From positions 1 through 27,206 of IMG/VR virus record IMGVR_UViG_3300024262_000199: a stretch of 27,206 nt of DNA; one strand, given 5' to 3'. Every line of letters begins with the position of its first letter. The first letter of the stretch is position 1. The notes under the pieces were generated by a model, which was not told the origin of the DNA, did no database searches, and worked only from the letters and a program-made list of their open reading frames with translations. A program made the position numbers and the translations under genes. This document shows, in pieces, positions 12,877-22,900 of this stretch. This DNA comes from a virus.

Positions 12877-14499
12877 ATGGCACTTACTACAGGAACTTAC
12901 GAATCATCATTCAGATACGATTTAGCTACAAAACAAATAACATTTACAGATACTACTGATTATGCAGCTCAAGGAACAGCAGCAGCAGATGTAACTATTG
13001 TTATTAAAGTTGAAAGTGCTATTTCCGGTATTATATACAACAACACTAATCATTCAGCACCAGACATAGATCCTGATGTATCTGTAGATAGTACTATTGT
13101 AATACCATTACCTTTAGATGCAGGAGGATTACCAGAACAAGGTCTTTATACTGTAACTTTACAATATAAAGATACAGGAGGTTTGCCATTAACTGTAACT
13201 GTTAATAAAGAGAAAACATTTACACTAAGCTATACATCACCAGTAGTAGGTATTGAAATGGAAGTAGATTGCTTTACTCCTGTTTTAACAGCTACAGATG
13301 ATACATCCTATACTAAAGGAGGAGTTGATCCAACAATTACTAGAGCATTTCAAATAAACTATCCTTTATCTATGGGGCTTCCTGCAGTAACAGGAACAGC
13401 AAGTGTTTTACAAACTAGTAATTTCTATTACGTAACAGGAGAAGTTATAGAACATTCAAGCGGACTTACATCGACATTATCATATTCTTATCCAGATGGA
13501 TGGTATGTAAAAGATATTGTTTCTGGTTCAGAATTTATTGGAGTATCTTGCCCTGCTGATTTATGTGATATTTATTGTTGTTTAAGAAGTCAATGGCTTA
13601 AATATAAAAATGCTAAATCAACAAATACAGTATTAGCAAATCAAGAATTAGCGAAGTTTAATCAGATAATGGGATTATCTCAATTAGTGGGACAATCTCT
13701 TAGATGTGGTAAAGAAACTCAATCTACTGATTATGTTAATGAGATATTATTAATTGCAGATTGTGATGCAGGATGCTCATGTGCTGATGGACAACCACAA
13801 TTAGTTACAGGTCTGGCAATAAATGGAAATACAGTAATAGTAGAAGCAGGAACAGGAGTATCTATCTCATCTGTAACAGGAGGAGGGACTACAACATATA
13901 CCGTTTCGTTATCTACAGTAAACGTAGATAAACTTGCTGCAACATATAATAGTGTTGTTACAGCAGGAACAAATATCACTAGTGTAACAGATAGTTCTAT
14001 TATATCAGGAAATGTTACAACCACTACTTATGTAGTTAATGCTACTGATACAGTAGTAGAAAGCACATTTGTAGAGGTGTTATTAGCATTTGTTCCTGGA
14101 GCAGTACCATCATATACTGTAACATCTCAAAAACAATATGGAACAGTATTTCAAACAGTAACAGATGCTGTAGGAGGAGACCCTATTTTAGATGTAGAGA
14201 ATGATGGATCAATCCAAGAATGGCAACAAAACTATAACAGCATAATAGTTCAAAACTTCTTTTCAGGAGCTAGTACAGATTATTTTCCAGAAATTATTCC
14301 TGCAGAAGAAGTAACATGGTATAAAGGTGTTAGAGGTGGTCAAAAACAAATTAATGGAGAGAAGGTAGGGTTGATTGATATTTATGATAAAAATGCAAGC
14401 GACTTCAAAATAAGATTTATAAATCCAAAGAAAATGCTTGGTAGTAATGTTGAAGACAAGCTATCTAGTGTTAAACTAATAATTAAAATACAAGCGTAA
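12877..14499 (+). CDS. Beta-rich virion protein with Cys-rich core (fibre/appendage candidate)
   Basis: The 540-residue protein begins with Thr/Ser/Val-rich Ig-like strands (about 1-125) and a second strand domain (about 126-215). A compact helical segment (225-302) follows, holding eight of the nine visible Cys (225, 230, 234, 235, 277, 296, 300, 302), with CPADLCDIYCC and CDAGCSC. After that come repeated Thr/Val strand motifs (about 310-420) and a C-terminal domain with WYKGVRGGQKQINGEK. Strings of Thr/Ser/Gly strands are typical of phage fibres and head or tail appendages, and its position at the start of the tail unit fits. Its stop overlaps the next start (TAATG). I do not recognise a family. 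Confidence 0.65.
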   Translation: MALTTGTYESSFRYDLATKQITFTDTTDYAAQGTAAADVTIVIKVESAISGIIYNNTNHSAPDIDPDVSVDSTIVIPLPLDAGGLPEQGLYTVTLQYKDTGGLPLTVTVNKEKTFTLSYTSPVVGIEMEVDCFTPVLTATDDTSYTKGGVDPTITRAFQINYPLSMGLPAVTGTASVLQTSNFYYVTGEVIEHSSGLTSTLSYSYPDGWYVKDIVSGSEFIGVSCPADLCDIYCCLRSQWLKYKNAKSTNTVLANQELAKFNQIMGLSQLVGQSLRCGKETQSTDYVNEILLIADCDAGCSCADGQPQLVTGLAINGNTVIVEAGTGVSISSVTGGGTTTYTVSLSTVNVDKLAATYNSVVTAGTNITSVTDSSIISGNVTTTTYVVNATDTVVESTFVEVLLAFVPGAVPSYTVTSQKQYGTVFQTVTDAVGGDPILDVENDGSIQEWQQNYNSIIVQNFFSGASTDYFPEIIPAEEVTWYKGVRGGQKQINGEKVGLIDIYDKNASDFKIRFINPKKMLGSNVEDKLSSVKLIIKIQA

Positions 14500-16283
14500 T
14501 GGCAGCTCCAATTTTTTCAAACCCAGCATTAAGTGATATAGGTAATGGTCTTGGGTATATATATGTAACAAACCCTATAGCTATATCAGGTGCTCCTACA
14601 GCAGGAGAGATATTTAAAGTATCACCAAATGATGCTGATGGATTAAGAGATGCAAAGTTATTAGGGTTACAAGCTTCTGCTCTAGCTACAAACAGAGTGG
14701 CTACTGGAATTATAACAGTAGATGTACCTACAGGAGTTGGCTCTATTACGAATATTAAGGTATCTACAATGCCTATAATAAATACAGGATCACCAATTAC
14801 ATATACTGGAGCTACGATAGCTGCTGAGTTAGCACAAAAGATAGTTGACGGTATAAACGCATACTCTCCTGGTTCATCAGAAGATACTTTTTCTGCTGTA
14901 AGAATAGATAATGTTGTTTATATTTCAACTTCTGTATCTGGAGTTTCTAAATATAATAATCAATCAACAACTATAACAAGTACAGGTAACTTTACATATA
15001 CAGAAGACCAGATTGTTTCTGGAGGAAGTACTAGTGATGAGTCTTTTGATGATTCATTTGGTTATCAATTCTTTTTAGATGCTGATTATGCTTCTGGAGG
15101 ATGTTGTTCAGGAGCAGGTACAGCTACAGTAAATGATTTATCGAAAGCTTTAGAGATAACTCCATTTATAGTAAATATTGGACTTCAATCAGCTATACCT
15201 ATAGTTAGTAACCAATTAACAGACGACTCATTAGTTTACGATAGAAAAGGAGCATTAACACTTGTAAAGCTTACAGGAGAAGGTGGAGCTAATGATAGTT
15301 TAGATACTATTATTACTAAAAACCCTTCTGATGGAGATAGAATAGTTTTATATAGTTTAACAAATACGATAACTATAAATTCAGGATCTAGTAATATAAC
15401 ACTAAAAACATCAACATACGATGTTATTACTACTGATTCAATTGAATTGATGTATAACACATCTACTAATATTTGGTATGAATTAAGTCGTTCTAATCAA
15501 GTTATAGGTTCTATAGCTGATTATAGAGCTGCTGGATATGGTATCTTTGGATTAGAAGAATATAATGAGTCGGCAGTTTCAGCAGGTGGAACTACTACCT
15601 ATGTAGCTAATACTGATGACAAATATCAAAAACTAACAGGATCAAGTGTTTTATCGTCAAACGCAATATATGAATTAGATGCTGCAGCTATAGATGGAGA
15701 TGAGTTTTGGTTGGAATATGATGCCTCAGTTGTAGTTGGGGCTTTTTCATTATCAATATTTGGCATAACATTAACTGCCGACCAAGCCTTAAATGGTGGT
15801 CTTATGTTTTACGGTAGATTTTTAGAATCTGGATGGAGAGTTCAGGTAACAATCAACTTAAATAGTGGTAGCACATATACTTTTCAAGCAGCTACTGAGT
15901 TTTATAAAGATAGTTCTGTTACTGTAGCTAAAGTTGAAGATAATTTAAAAACTGAAGTTATAGTGTTGCCTATAAGTTGGGACACAAATAGGACTGGAGA
16001 CCATAAAATAGTACTACCATTCCCATGTACTATCACGCAGATAGATATATATGCTGATGACTTAATTGAAGCAACTGATGACGCTGACGTTGATTTTAAA
16101 AACAACGCAGGATTGTCTATGGGAACTCAAACACTTTCAGCAGGAACAACTATAGGTAGTGGGGTTTCATTAACTCCATCATCTAACAATACATTCACAG
16201 CAGGTCAAGTTTTAACAGCTACAACAACTAAAGCTAACGCTGGAGGTAACGCAAAAGTATCATTAACAATAGTTAAGTCGTAA
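14499..16283 (+). CDS. Beta-rich virion protein (fibre or spike candidate)
   Basis: The 594-residue protein starts at an ATG overlapping the previous stop. It is nearly all short strands rich in Ser, Thr, Ala and Ile. An N-terminal domain (about 1-200) ends in SGGCCSGAGTATV. A middle region (about 215-470) contains regularly spaced segments such as GDRIVLYSLTNTITINSGSSNITLKTSTYDVITTDSIELMY, as in fibre or carbohydrate-contacting repeats; the same type recurs near 395-470. A C-terminal sandwich (about 485-594) has HKIVLPFPCTITQIDIYADD. It is probably part of a virion appendage together with its two neighbours. The receptor or partner cannot be read from the sequence. Confidence 0.65.
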   Translation: MAAPIFSNPALSDIGNGLGYIYVTNPIAISGAPTAGEIFKVSPNDADGLRDAKLLGLQASALATNRVATGIITVDVPTGVGSITNIKVSTMPIINTGSPITYTGATIAAELAQKIVDGINAYSPGSSEDTFSAVRIDNVVYISTSVSGVSKYNNQSTTITSTGNFTYTEDQIVSGGSTSDESFDDSFGYQFFLDADYASGGCCSGAGTATVNDLSKALEITPFIVNIGLQSAIPIVSNQLTDDSLVYDRKGALTLVKLTGEGGANDSLDTIITKNPSDGDRIVLYSLTNTITINSGSSNITLKTSTYDVITTDSIELMYNTSTNIWYELSRSNQVIGSIADYRAAGYGIFGLEEYNESAVSAGGTTTYVANTDDKYQKLTGSSVLSSNAIYELDAAAIDGDEFWLEYDASVVVGAFSLSIFGITLTADQALNGGLMFYGRFLESGWRVQVTINLNSGSTYTFQAATEFYKDSSVTVAKVEDNLKTEVIVLPISWDTNRTGDHKIVLPFPCTITQIDIYADDLIEATDDADVDFKNNAGLSMGTQTLSAGTTIGSGVSLTPSSNNTFTAGQVLTATTTKANAGGNAKVSLTIVKS

Positions 16284-16285
16284 AA

Positions 16286-17830
16286 ATGGCAAAGATAAGA
16301 ATTGAAGATATTGGGGATAAAATTCTCGTAACAATAGGTAGCGAGAGTTCTGATTTTTACAACAAGGACGAAGTTGTTTTCACAGTAAAAGGGTATGTTG
16401 TAACAATGACATATGCCAACGCTGTTATTTTTTCTGAAGAAACAAAAAACTTTGTTTATCCTAAAGAAACGTCTCCAAGAGATTTAATCAAAAAACTCAA
16501 CAGCATCATATCTTCAGTTCCAGCTCAAGAATTAACCTTAAATGAGCTTCAAGCTATACAGTTTGCTAATAGTCCTAGTAGCGGAAATCCATTTGCGACT
16601 ATGGCTGACACTGGATCGCAAGGATTAGAAAATAGAATAATAGTAACACAGTCTAACTTTGCAACTACTATCGGTGGTGTAATAGACAGTACTAAAGATT
16701 ACTTTATCGATGGTATTATAGACTTAGGTGCTACTCAAATTACAGTGCCAGCTACAGGTATTACTATTACAGGTTATAGCTTCGATTTAAGTGCCTTAAT
16801 AAGTAGCGAAGATAACTATACAATGTTCGTAAGCGAAAGCATTGCTATTGGCTCTGGTAATATGTTAGGCTTTGATTATTACGTAAGCGTGACAGGTACT
16901 AACTCTAAGGTTTATGAGTTATATGACGCTACTGGATTCAATGCTTTTGAGTTTAACAGAATTAACTATATTAACTGTACAAGTCTTGGAGATATTTACG
17001 ATTACAGACAGGGGTTAGAAAGTGGTACAGGTCGTTTTGGTAGCTCTCCATCTCTAACTTTACATGGTTTATGGGTTGGGGGTTATCGTATTTCTACTTC
17101 TATAGTGCGTTCTATGAGTGACACTACTACAGAACCATTGTTTAAAGCTGGTACTTTGTTTCAAATGAATAGTAGATTTTTAACAGATATTAATTGTGAC
17201 TTAGGAACATTACAGCCTTTTTGTGACTTCTCTCCTACAGACTTTCCTAATGAGGGTACTATACAATTCAAAGGTGTATTAATGACTAGAGATGGAGTAT
17301 CAGATAGTAACGATGCTAACATAACTCCTAACCTATCTCCTAGTGGAGTTTGCTGTGATTGGGACAATAACATAGGTATGGGTAATACTTTTATAGGTGG
17401 TACTTTATCAGTAACCTCACAAGCTGTATCAACTATTACTACTGCTGGAATCTCTGTAGATATGGCTGGTACTTGGACTGCTTCGGACTTACAACACTTC
17501 GACTCTCCAGCGTCTAACGAATTAAGACATATAGGTACAGATCCCAAAGATTTTAGAGTAACATTTGATTTTGTTATTGAAGGTGGTAGTGGAGATGTTG
17601 TCTCAGTAGATATGGTAAAGATAGATACTCTAGCGAATGTTACGGTTGAATATACCCAAACTAGAGTAATAAACAACTTACAAGGAGCAAGAGATGTGGC
17701 TTACTTTAATGGGACTTTTAATGTTAGGTTGAATCAGAATGATTTATTGATTTGGCAAGTTGCAAATACAACTGATACAAGTGATGTAACTGTAGAGGAT
17801 TCTTCACAATGGATAGTCGAAGAAAGGTAA
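16286..17830 (+). CDS. Putative receptor-binding / tail fibre protein
   Basis: The 514-residue protein has an N-terminal adaptor-like domain (about 1-80, IRIEDIGDKILVTIG to RDLIKKLNSIISS). A linker (TLNELQAIQFANSP) and a middle region follow (about 118-385) with right-handed beta-helix-like strings (DGIIDLGATQITVPATGITITGYSFDL, then successive turns with Asn, Gly and Thr). The C-terminal domain (about 388-514, ISVDMAGTWTASDLQHF to DSSQWIVEER) has the strand pattern of TNF-like jelly rolls seen in phage receptor-binding tips. Adaptor, helical shaft and distal head is the usual order in host-recognition fibres. Codon use looks a little less A+T-rich than its neighbours, which may reflect module exchange. 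The receptor is unknown; the role is inferred from architecture. Confidence 0.6.
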   Translation: MAKIRIEDIGDKILVTIGSESSDFYNKDEVVFTVKGYVVTMTYANAVIFSEETKNFVYPKETSPRDLIKKLNSIISSVPAQELTLNELQAIQFANSPSSGNPFATMADTGSQGLENRIIVTQSNFATTIGGVIDSTKDYFIDGIIDLGATQITVPATGITITGYSFDLSALISSEDNYTMFVSESIAIGSGNMLGFDYYVSVTGTNSKVYELYDATGFNAFEFNRINYINCTSLGDIYDYRQGLESGTGRFGSSPSLTLHGLWVGGYRISTSIVRSMSDTTTEPLFKAGTLFQMNSRFLTDINCDLGTLQPFCDFSPTDFPNEGTIQFKGVLMTRDGVSDSNDANITPNLSPSGVCCDWDNNIGMGNTFIGGTLSVTSQAVSTITTAGISVDMAGTWTASDLQHFDSPASNELRHIGTDPKDFRVTFDFVIEGGSGDVVSVDMVKIDTLANVTVEYTQTRVINNLQGARDVAYFNGTFNVRLNQNDLLIWQVANTTDTSDVTVEDSSQWIVEER

Positions 17831-17841
17831 AAATATAAACA

Positions 17842-18567
17842 ATGATTAATATAGATAAATTTAAGAGGTTTGTATATTTTGTAGCAAACAAAAACGGAAG
17901 AGGTACACTTACCCCTTCTGATTTTAATTCTGCTGCAGAGAGGGCTTTATTTGCTTGGACTCAAAATCAATTATCAAATCAAGAGCAATACCAACCAGGA
18001 AATCCAGTATCTCAAACATCATTAGAATTAGATCAAGCCTCTATTGATAAGTTAAGACATCTTAAAGAAACAAGGTCTATAGGTTTTACAGGAGGAAGGA
18101 TGCCAATACCAAATGGGGTTATTACAGATTTGAATGGAGAGGTAATGCCAGACTATTGGAGGTATTCTAAAATAATGCACAAATATTCTAAGAATGGACA
18201 AGTAATAAGAAGACCTATTGAGATTATTAAGGAGATGGAATATGGCAATAGAATGGATAGTTCTATTGTTGCACCTACAAAGAAAAGAGCAATTGGATTG
18301 TTTCATGATACTTATGTAGAAATACAACCAGAATCTTTAATTACTTTAGTAACTTTAACATATATTAGAAATCCTATAGCTCCAGTTTGGGGTTATACTA
18401 TTGTAAATAATAGACCAGTATATGATGATGCTACTAGCGTTGATTTGGATGCCCCAAATTCGGCATTTAATCAAATAGCAATGATAGCTTTAGAATTTAT
18501 TGGAGTACATATTAGAGAGCAAGAATTAGTTCAATCAGCAATGGGATTTGAAAATAAAGGAGTATAA
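17842..18567 (+). CDS. Neck/ring-type structural protein
   Basis: The 241-residue protein begins INIDKFKRFVYFVANKNGRGTLTPSDFNSAAERALFAWTQ, a helical start with a spacer pattern I associate with conserved neck or head-tail connector proteins of crAss-like and related Bacteroidota phages. It continues with an extended middle part (GGRMPIPNGVITDLNGEVMPDYWRYSK) and ends in a helical segment (NQIAMIALEFIGVHIREQELVQSAM). It is the first of three consecutive genes with the size and order of ring proteins below the portal, and its stop overlaps the next start. The exact ring position cannot be assigned from sequence alone. Confidence 0.6.
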   Translation: MINIDKFKRFVYFVANKNGRGTLTPSDFNSAAERALFAWTQNQLSNQEQYQPGNPVSQTSLELDQASIDKLRHLKETRSIGFTGGRMPIPNGVITDLNGEVMPDYWRYSKIMHKYSKNGQVIRRPIEIIKEMEYGNRMDSSIVAPTKKRAIGLFHDTYVEIQPESLITLVTLTYIRNPIAPVWGYTIVNNRPVYDDATSVDLDAPNSAFNQIAMIALEFIGVHIREQELVQSAMGFENKGV

Positions 18568-19181
18568 TGGCAACTAGCAAGGTAAAAATAGCAGAAGAGA
18601 TACTACGTAGATTACGTAAGTATAGCATTGATTCAGATATTGACGAAAGAGAGTTAATGATTTCTACTCATGAAACATTAAGTACCATAATCAGGAATCG
18701 ATACTTTGAAACTAAAGGCATGGAATGTCAAGAGGTTTCTGGTGTTTTATATTATACGTTACTTGATAGAGAGGTAAAGAAATCTGATAGTGATACTTAT
18801 TATATAGACATCCCTTCAACAACTGTAGAGCTACCTTTCGGTGTTGAAATAAAAAGAGTAGGAACTAGAAAAGGGATGGGTTTTGTACCTGTTCAATTAG
18901 GGTTTAATGACTTATATGCTAATTTAGAATCATCTACTTTAGAAGGTCAGATAGGATATTATAAGCAAGGTAACGCTATTGAGTTTTCTAACATGACATA
19001 TTCTAATAAACCAGATGCAGTTGATATATCTATGGTACTACCATTTGATGCTTTAGATGAAGATGATGCTATAAACATACCACAAGATATGTTAGACCAA
19101 GCTATTGATATAGTATTTAACAAGTATGCTAAAACATTAGGAATACCACCTGATGAAATTGCTAATTCTATAGATAATTAA
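18567..19181 (+). CDS. Head-tail connector / ring-type structural protein
   Basis: A 204-residue protein with a helical N-terminus (KVKIAEEILRRLRKYSIDSDIDERELMISTHETLSTIIRNRY), a strand-rich middle (SDTYYIDIPSTTVELPFGVEIKRVG, YYKQGNAIEFSNM) and a C-terminal helix (MLDQAIDIVFNKYAKTLGI). This helix-strand-helix arrangement is common to connector proteins of the P22 gp4 / T7 gp11 type, whose subunits make rings between portal and tail tube. It overlaps the previous gene by one base and is separated from the next by two, so the three are surely co-translated. The family is inferred from shape and context. Confidence 0.6.
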   Translation: MATSKVKIAEEILRRLRKYSIDSDIDERELMISTHETLSTIIRNRYFETKGMECQEVSGVLYYTLLDREVKKSDSDTYYIDIPSTTVELPFGVEIKRVGTRKGMGFVPVQLGFNDLYANLESSTLEGQIGYYKQGNAIEFSNMTYSNKPDAVDISMVLPFDALDEDDAINIPQDMLDQAIDIVFNKYAKTLGIPPDEIANSIDN

Positions 19182-19183
19182 TA

Positions 19184-19936
19184 ATGAGAAAGCTAGAAGA
19201 AATAATAAGAGAATATTACATTGAAAGTTTAGGTGCTTCTCAAACAGATGAGAGATACCCTATGTTTCTACAGATTGCTATTAGTGGGTTGAGAGACCTA
19301 AGTAATGATTTGCAGCAAGTAGTAACAGATGTTGTTCTTCCGGTAAATGATAATTATACAGTAAACTTACCTTCAGATTATATCGATTATTTATTGATAG
19401 GACAATTACGTGGAGGACAAATACATAGTTTAGGATTAAATAATAACATGGGCCCATTACCAAAAGACTCATGTGGAAATACAATTCCTTTTTCAACAAC
19501 AGAAGGAAATGAAAACTCAAGTTACTTTTTAGACTTTAACTCATCACATTTTTCAGAAGATGGACAATACGTAGGAAGAAGCTTCGGATTAGGAGGAGGA
19601 GGAAATAGCATAGGTACTTATAAGGTTCACAAAGAGTTAGGGTATATTGCTTTAAATAATTTTGCTGGAGATGAAATAATTCTTAGATATGTTTCTAATA
19701 TATCAAAAGTTGATGGTAACTTTATGGTTGATGAATATATGGTAGAAGCTCTTAAAGCATGGATTTTCTGGAAGTATGTTCATAGAAAAAGAAGTTATGG
19801 ACTTGGCGAAAAAGAAACAGCAAGAACTGAATATAGTAGAGAGAAAAGAAAAGCACAAATAAGAGTTAGCAGATTTAATATTCCAGAGTTTATGAACGCT
19901 TATAAATCAGGATTTAGATCTGCTCCAAGAATGTAA
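19184..19936 (+). CDS. Tail tubular A / gp4-like ring protein
   Basis: This 250-residue protein is the clearest of the three ring candidates. Its N-terminus (LEEIIREYYIESLGASQTDERYPMFLQIAISGLRDLSND) and a strand pair (VLPVNDNYTVNLPSDYIDYLLIG) match the usual start of tubular or ring proteins in which helices pack on a portal-facing sheet. A Gly/Ser/Asn-rich insert (about 80-155) is followed by IALNNFAGDEIILRYVSN and a helical end with many Arg and Lys (VEALKAWIFWKYVHRKRSYGLGEKETARTEYSREKRKAQIRV). That end resembles the C-terminal helices of T7 gp11-like proteins. It lies directly before the giant tail-tube/muzzle-like protein, as gp11 precedes gp12. Confidence 0.68.
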   Translation: MRKLEEIIREYYIESLGASQTDERYPMFLQIAISGLRDLSNDLQQVVTDVVLPVNDNYTVNLPSDYIDYLLIGQLRGGQIHSLGLNNNMGPLPKDSCGNTIPFSTTEGNENSSYFLDFNSSHFSEDGQYVGRSFGLGGGGNSIGTYKVHKELGYIALNNFAGDEIILRYVSNISKVDGNFMVDEYMVEALKAWIFWKYVHRKRSYGLGEKETARTEYSREKRKAQIRVSRFNIPEFMNAYKSGFRSAPRM

Positions 19937-19942
19937 TAGATT

Positions 19943-22900
19943 ATGGCTATTGAGAAAAAAGGTTTTTTAGGTGGTTTAGATTCAGATACTGAAGATAGAT
20001 TATTGCCTAATGGAGACTATAGGTATTCATTAAATATACGTGCATCTAAATCAGATGGAGCAAATGAAGGGTCTATAGAGAATACTAAAGGTAATTCAAA
20101 AGTAAGTTATCAATTTAATTTAGGAGGAACATTTAAAACTATTGGATCTTATGATGATATTATCAATAGTAAGGTATATTATTTTGTATGGGCTAGTTCT
20201 AGTGCTCATTTACTTTTAGAATATGATGTAACCAATAATATAATTAATAAAGTCCTTGAATCACCTTTACTAAATTTAGATGTAAATAACCCTATAATAT
20301 CTCAAAACATAGTAGTTTTAGATGGTAAAATATATTGGGTAAATGGACAGCCATATAAAATAAATATTGAGAGAGCTAAGACTGGAGGTTATCCAAATCC
20401 AATTAGAGAGGAAAACATTACAGCAATAGTTCCTCCTCCAATATTATCACCAGATTGCATTTGGGGAAGTACTGATGGTACAATTTCCGGTAGTATAAAA
20501 ACAAATAACGTAAGAGGAAAGCTATTTCAGTTTAGATATAAATTTGTTTACGAAGATAATGAGGAGAGTGCATGGAGTCCAATATCTAAAACATCATTAC
20601 CTATAAATGAGGGACGATATAGACCTTTTGGATATTATGATTCTACGATAAATAATTTTATAACAGTAACTGTTGGTGTTGGTAATGAGATTGTTAAAAG
20701 AGTTAAGATAGCATTTAGAGAAGGAAACACAGGAGATTTTTATTTAGCTAAAGATTTAGATAAAAATAATTTAACATTAGGTGTTGCTGATTATGATTTT
20801 AATTTTTATAATAATGAGGTCTATACTCCATTAGATAATAATGGAAATCAAGGTATGAGATTATATGATTGGATTCCTTTATTATCAAACACACAAAGTC
20901 TTATTGATGGAAATAAAATAACTTATGGAGGTATAACTGAAAATTATGATCCTGTAAATATAGATGTTACAGTATCTCCTATTTATGGGGCTGTACCAGA
21001 AACACAACCTGTAGCTGTAGGATCTGGATTATCTTATCAAATAGTAGAGGTTCAACAGCTTAGCATAGATCCTTCTATATATCAAAATATACAAGGAAAT
21101 AATTTAACCCCTTCAAATGTGGGTAATGTGCTTGGTGGATCTGTTTATTGGGGAAAACGAGCTCATTTACATATTAATACATATACTAGTGCTGCTGGTA
21201 GAGGTTTCTCAGATACGGTAATGATAGAACCTAGTTTTGGTGGACTTAATGGTCATAATGGATTATGGCTAACTACCGAACATTCTTTAGAAGCTGTTAT
21301 TTATAATGATTCCACAGGGGTTGTTCCAGAAGGAAATAAGTTTATTGTTAGTGTATCTGCTAGTTGGAGAGATTTTAGAACACATACATGGGAATATAAA
21401 ACATTTGTTTTTCAGGAAATATCAGTAGCAGGAGATGATTGTATTGCCGTTTTAAATAGATTAAGAAATCAAATAAATAATCTTTCAGATTATAATACTG
21501 GAGGAGCTATAATAAAACTATCATCATCTTCTGCTACACAATGGTCAAGAGGGTATTCCACTAATCTTAGTAATGCAAGATGTATCTATATTCAAGTAGA
21601 AGGATATATAGACCCTAGCCAAATTCAATCTATATCAAATTATACTTCTCTATATTATTACATGAATCCATTACCTGCATTATATTCAGCTTCAGTGAGT
21701 ATAAAATCTTACGCTAGTTGGACTTCAAATATTGAGAAGACGTTAAAGATGGGAGCTAGACATGGTATAGGATTAGTGTATTACGATAAATATAATAGAA
21801 GTACTTTAGCGAATACTTCTGATGATACTGATTTTTATGTTAAATTTCCTACAGAAAGAGGTATTCAAGCTAATTATATAACTGATGTTGTTGAGTTAGA
21901 TGTTGAAGTAAATCATAGCCCACCATCTTGGGCTACGCATTATCAATTTGTTTATACAGGAAATCAAACAGTAGAGAATCTTCAAACTGGAGAGGGGTAT
22001 AAAGGATTTATACAAGCTAGATTAGATAATGTAAAAACATCAGCAACTATAAATGGAGCTTTGGAATCTAGATTATCAAACATAAGTGATTATAGTAACG
22101 GAGTTCCTGAGTTAATATCAATAGCATATTCCTTTACTAAAGGAGATAGGATAAGGTTTATAAAAGATGCTAATAATGATTATTATAATAAGTATATTGA
22201 TGTAGAAATAATATCTTATGATGATACATCTAAACTTTTAACATTCAAAAATCCAGATGTTTATATTTCTGGAGCTGTTGTTGCTGAGATATATACACCT
22301 AAAAAGAATAGTGAGGAAGATTATTATTATGAAATTGGAGAAGTTTATCAGATAAATAATGGGTATCATACAGGTAATACACAAGATCAATCACCTACAT
22401 CTCCAGCTAAATTACGATTAACTGATATTGGTGATGTTTATTTAAGGTATAGAGAATTACCTATGAAAACTCAGGTAGAAGATTATAATTACTCAGATTT
22501 TTATGATTCAGATTCATGGGATAAAGGAAGGGTTTATATCGTTGATAAAAATATAAAGCAAATTTATAGACCTACAACGATAAGATATTCTGAGGCTTTT
22601 ATTCCAGAAACAAATATCAATGGACTTTCTCAATTTAATGATTTTAGTTTTGAGGCTTACGACCATAAATATGGAGATATAAAATTAATGTATTCTGAAG
22701 ATAAATCTCTATTGGTGTTTCAGCAATTAAAAGTTGGAAGTGTTGGAGTAAATCAAAATACGTTATACTCTAATGATGGTGCTACTGTAGGAACAGTGCG
22801 AAATGAAACTAAAGTACTTAGTGATATAAGATATTATGCTGGAGAATTTGGAATAGGAAATAATCCAGAAAGCTTTTCGGTTTATGGTAATATGAAGTAT

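Noticed and set aside
17161-17676. A 171-codon open frame on the reverse strand inside the fibre gene
   Set aside because: It lies wholly opposite a well-supported gene, is rich in Ser/Pro/Thr/Val as expected of a strand shadow, and has no promoter or recognisable domain.
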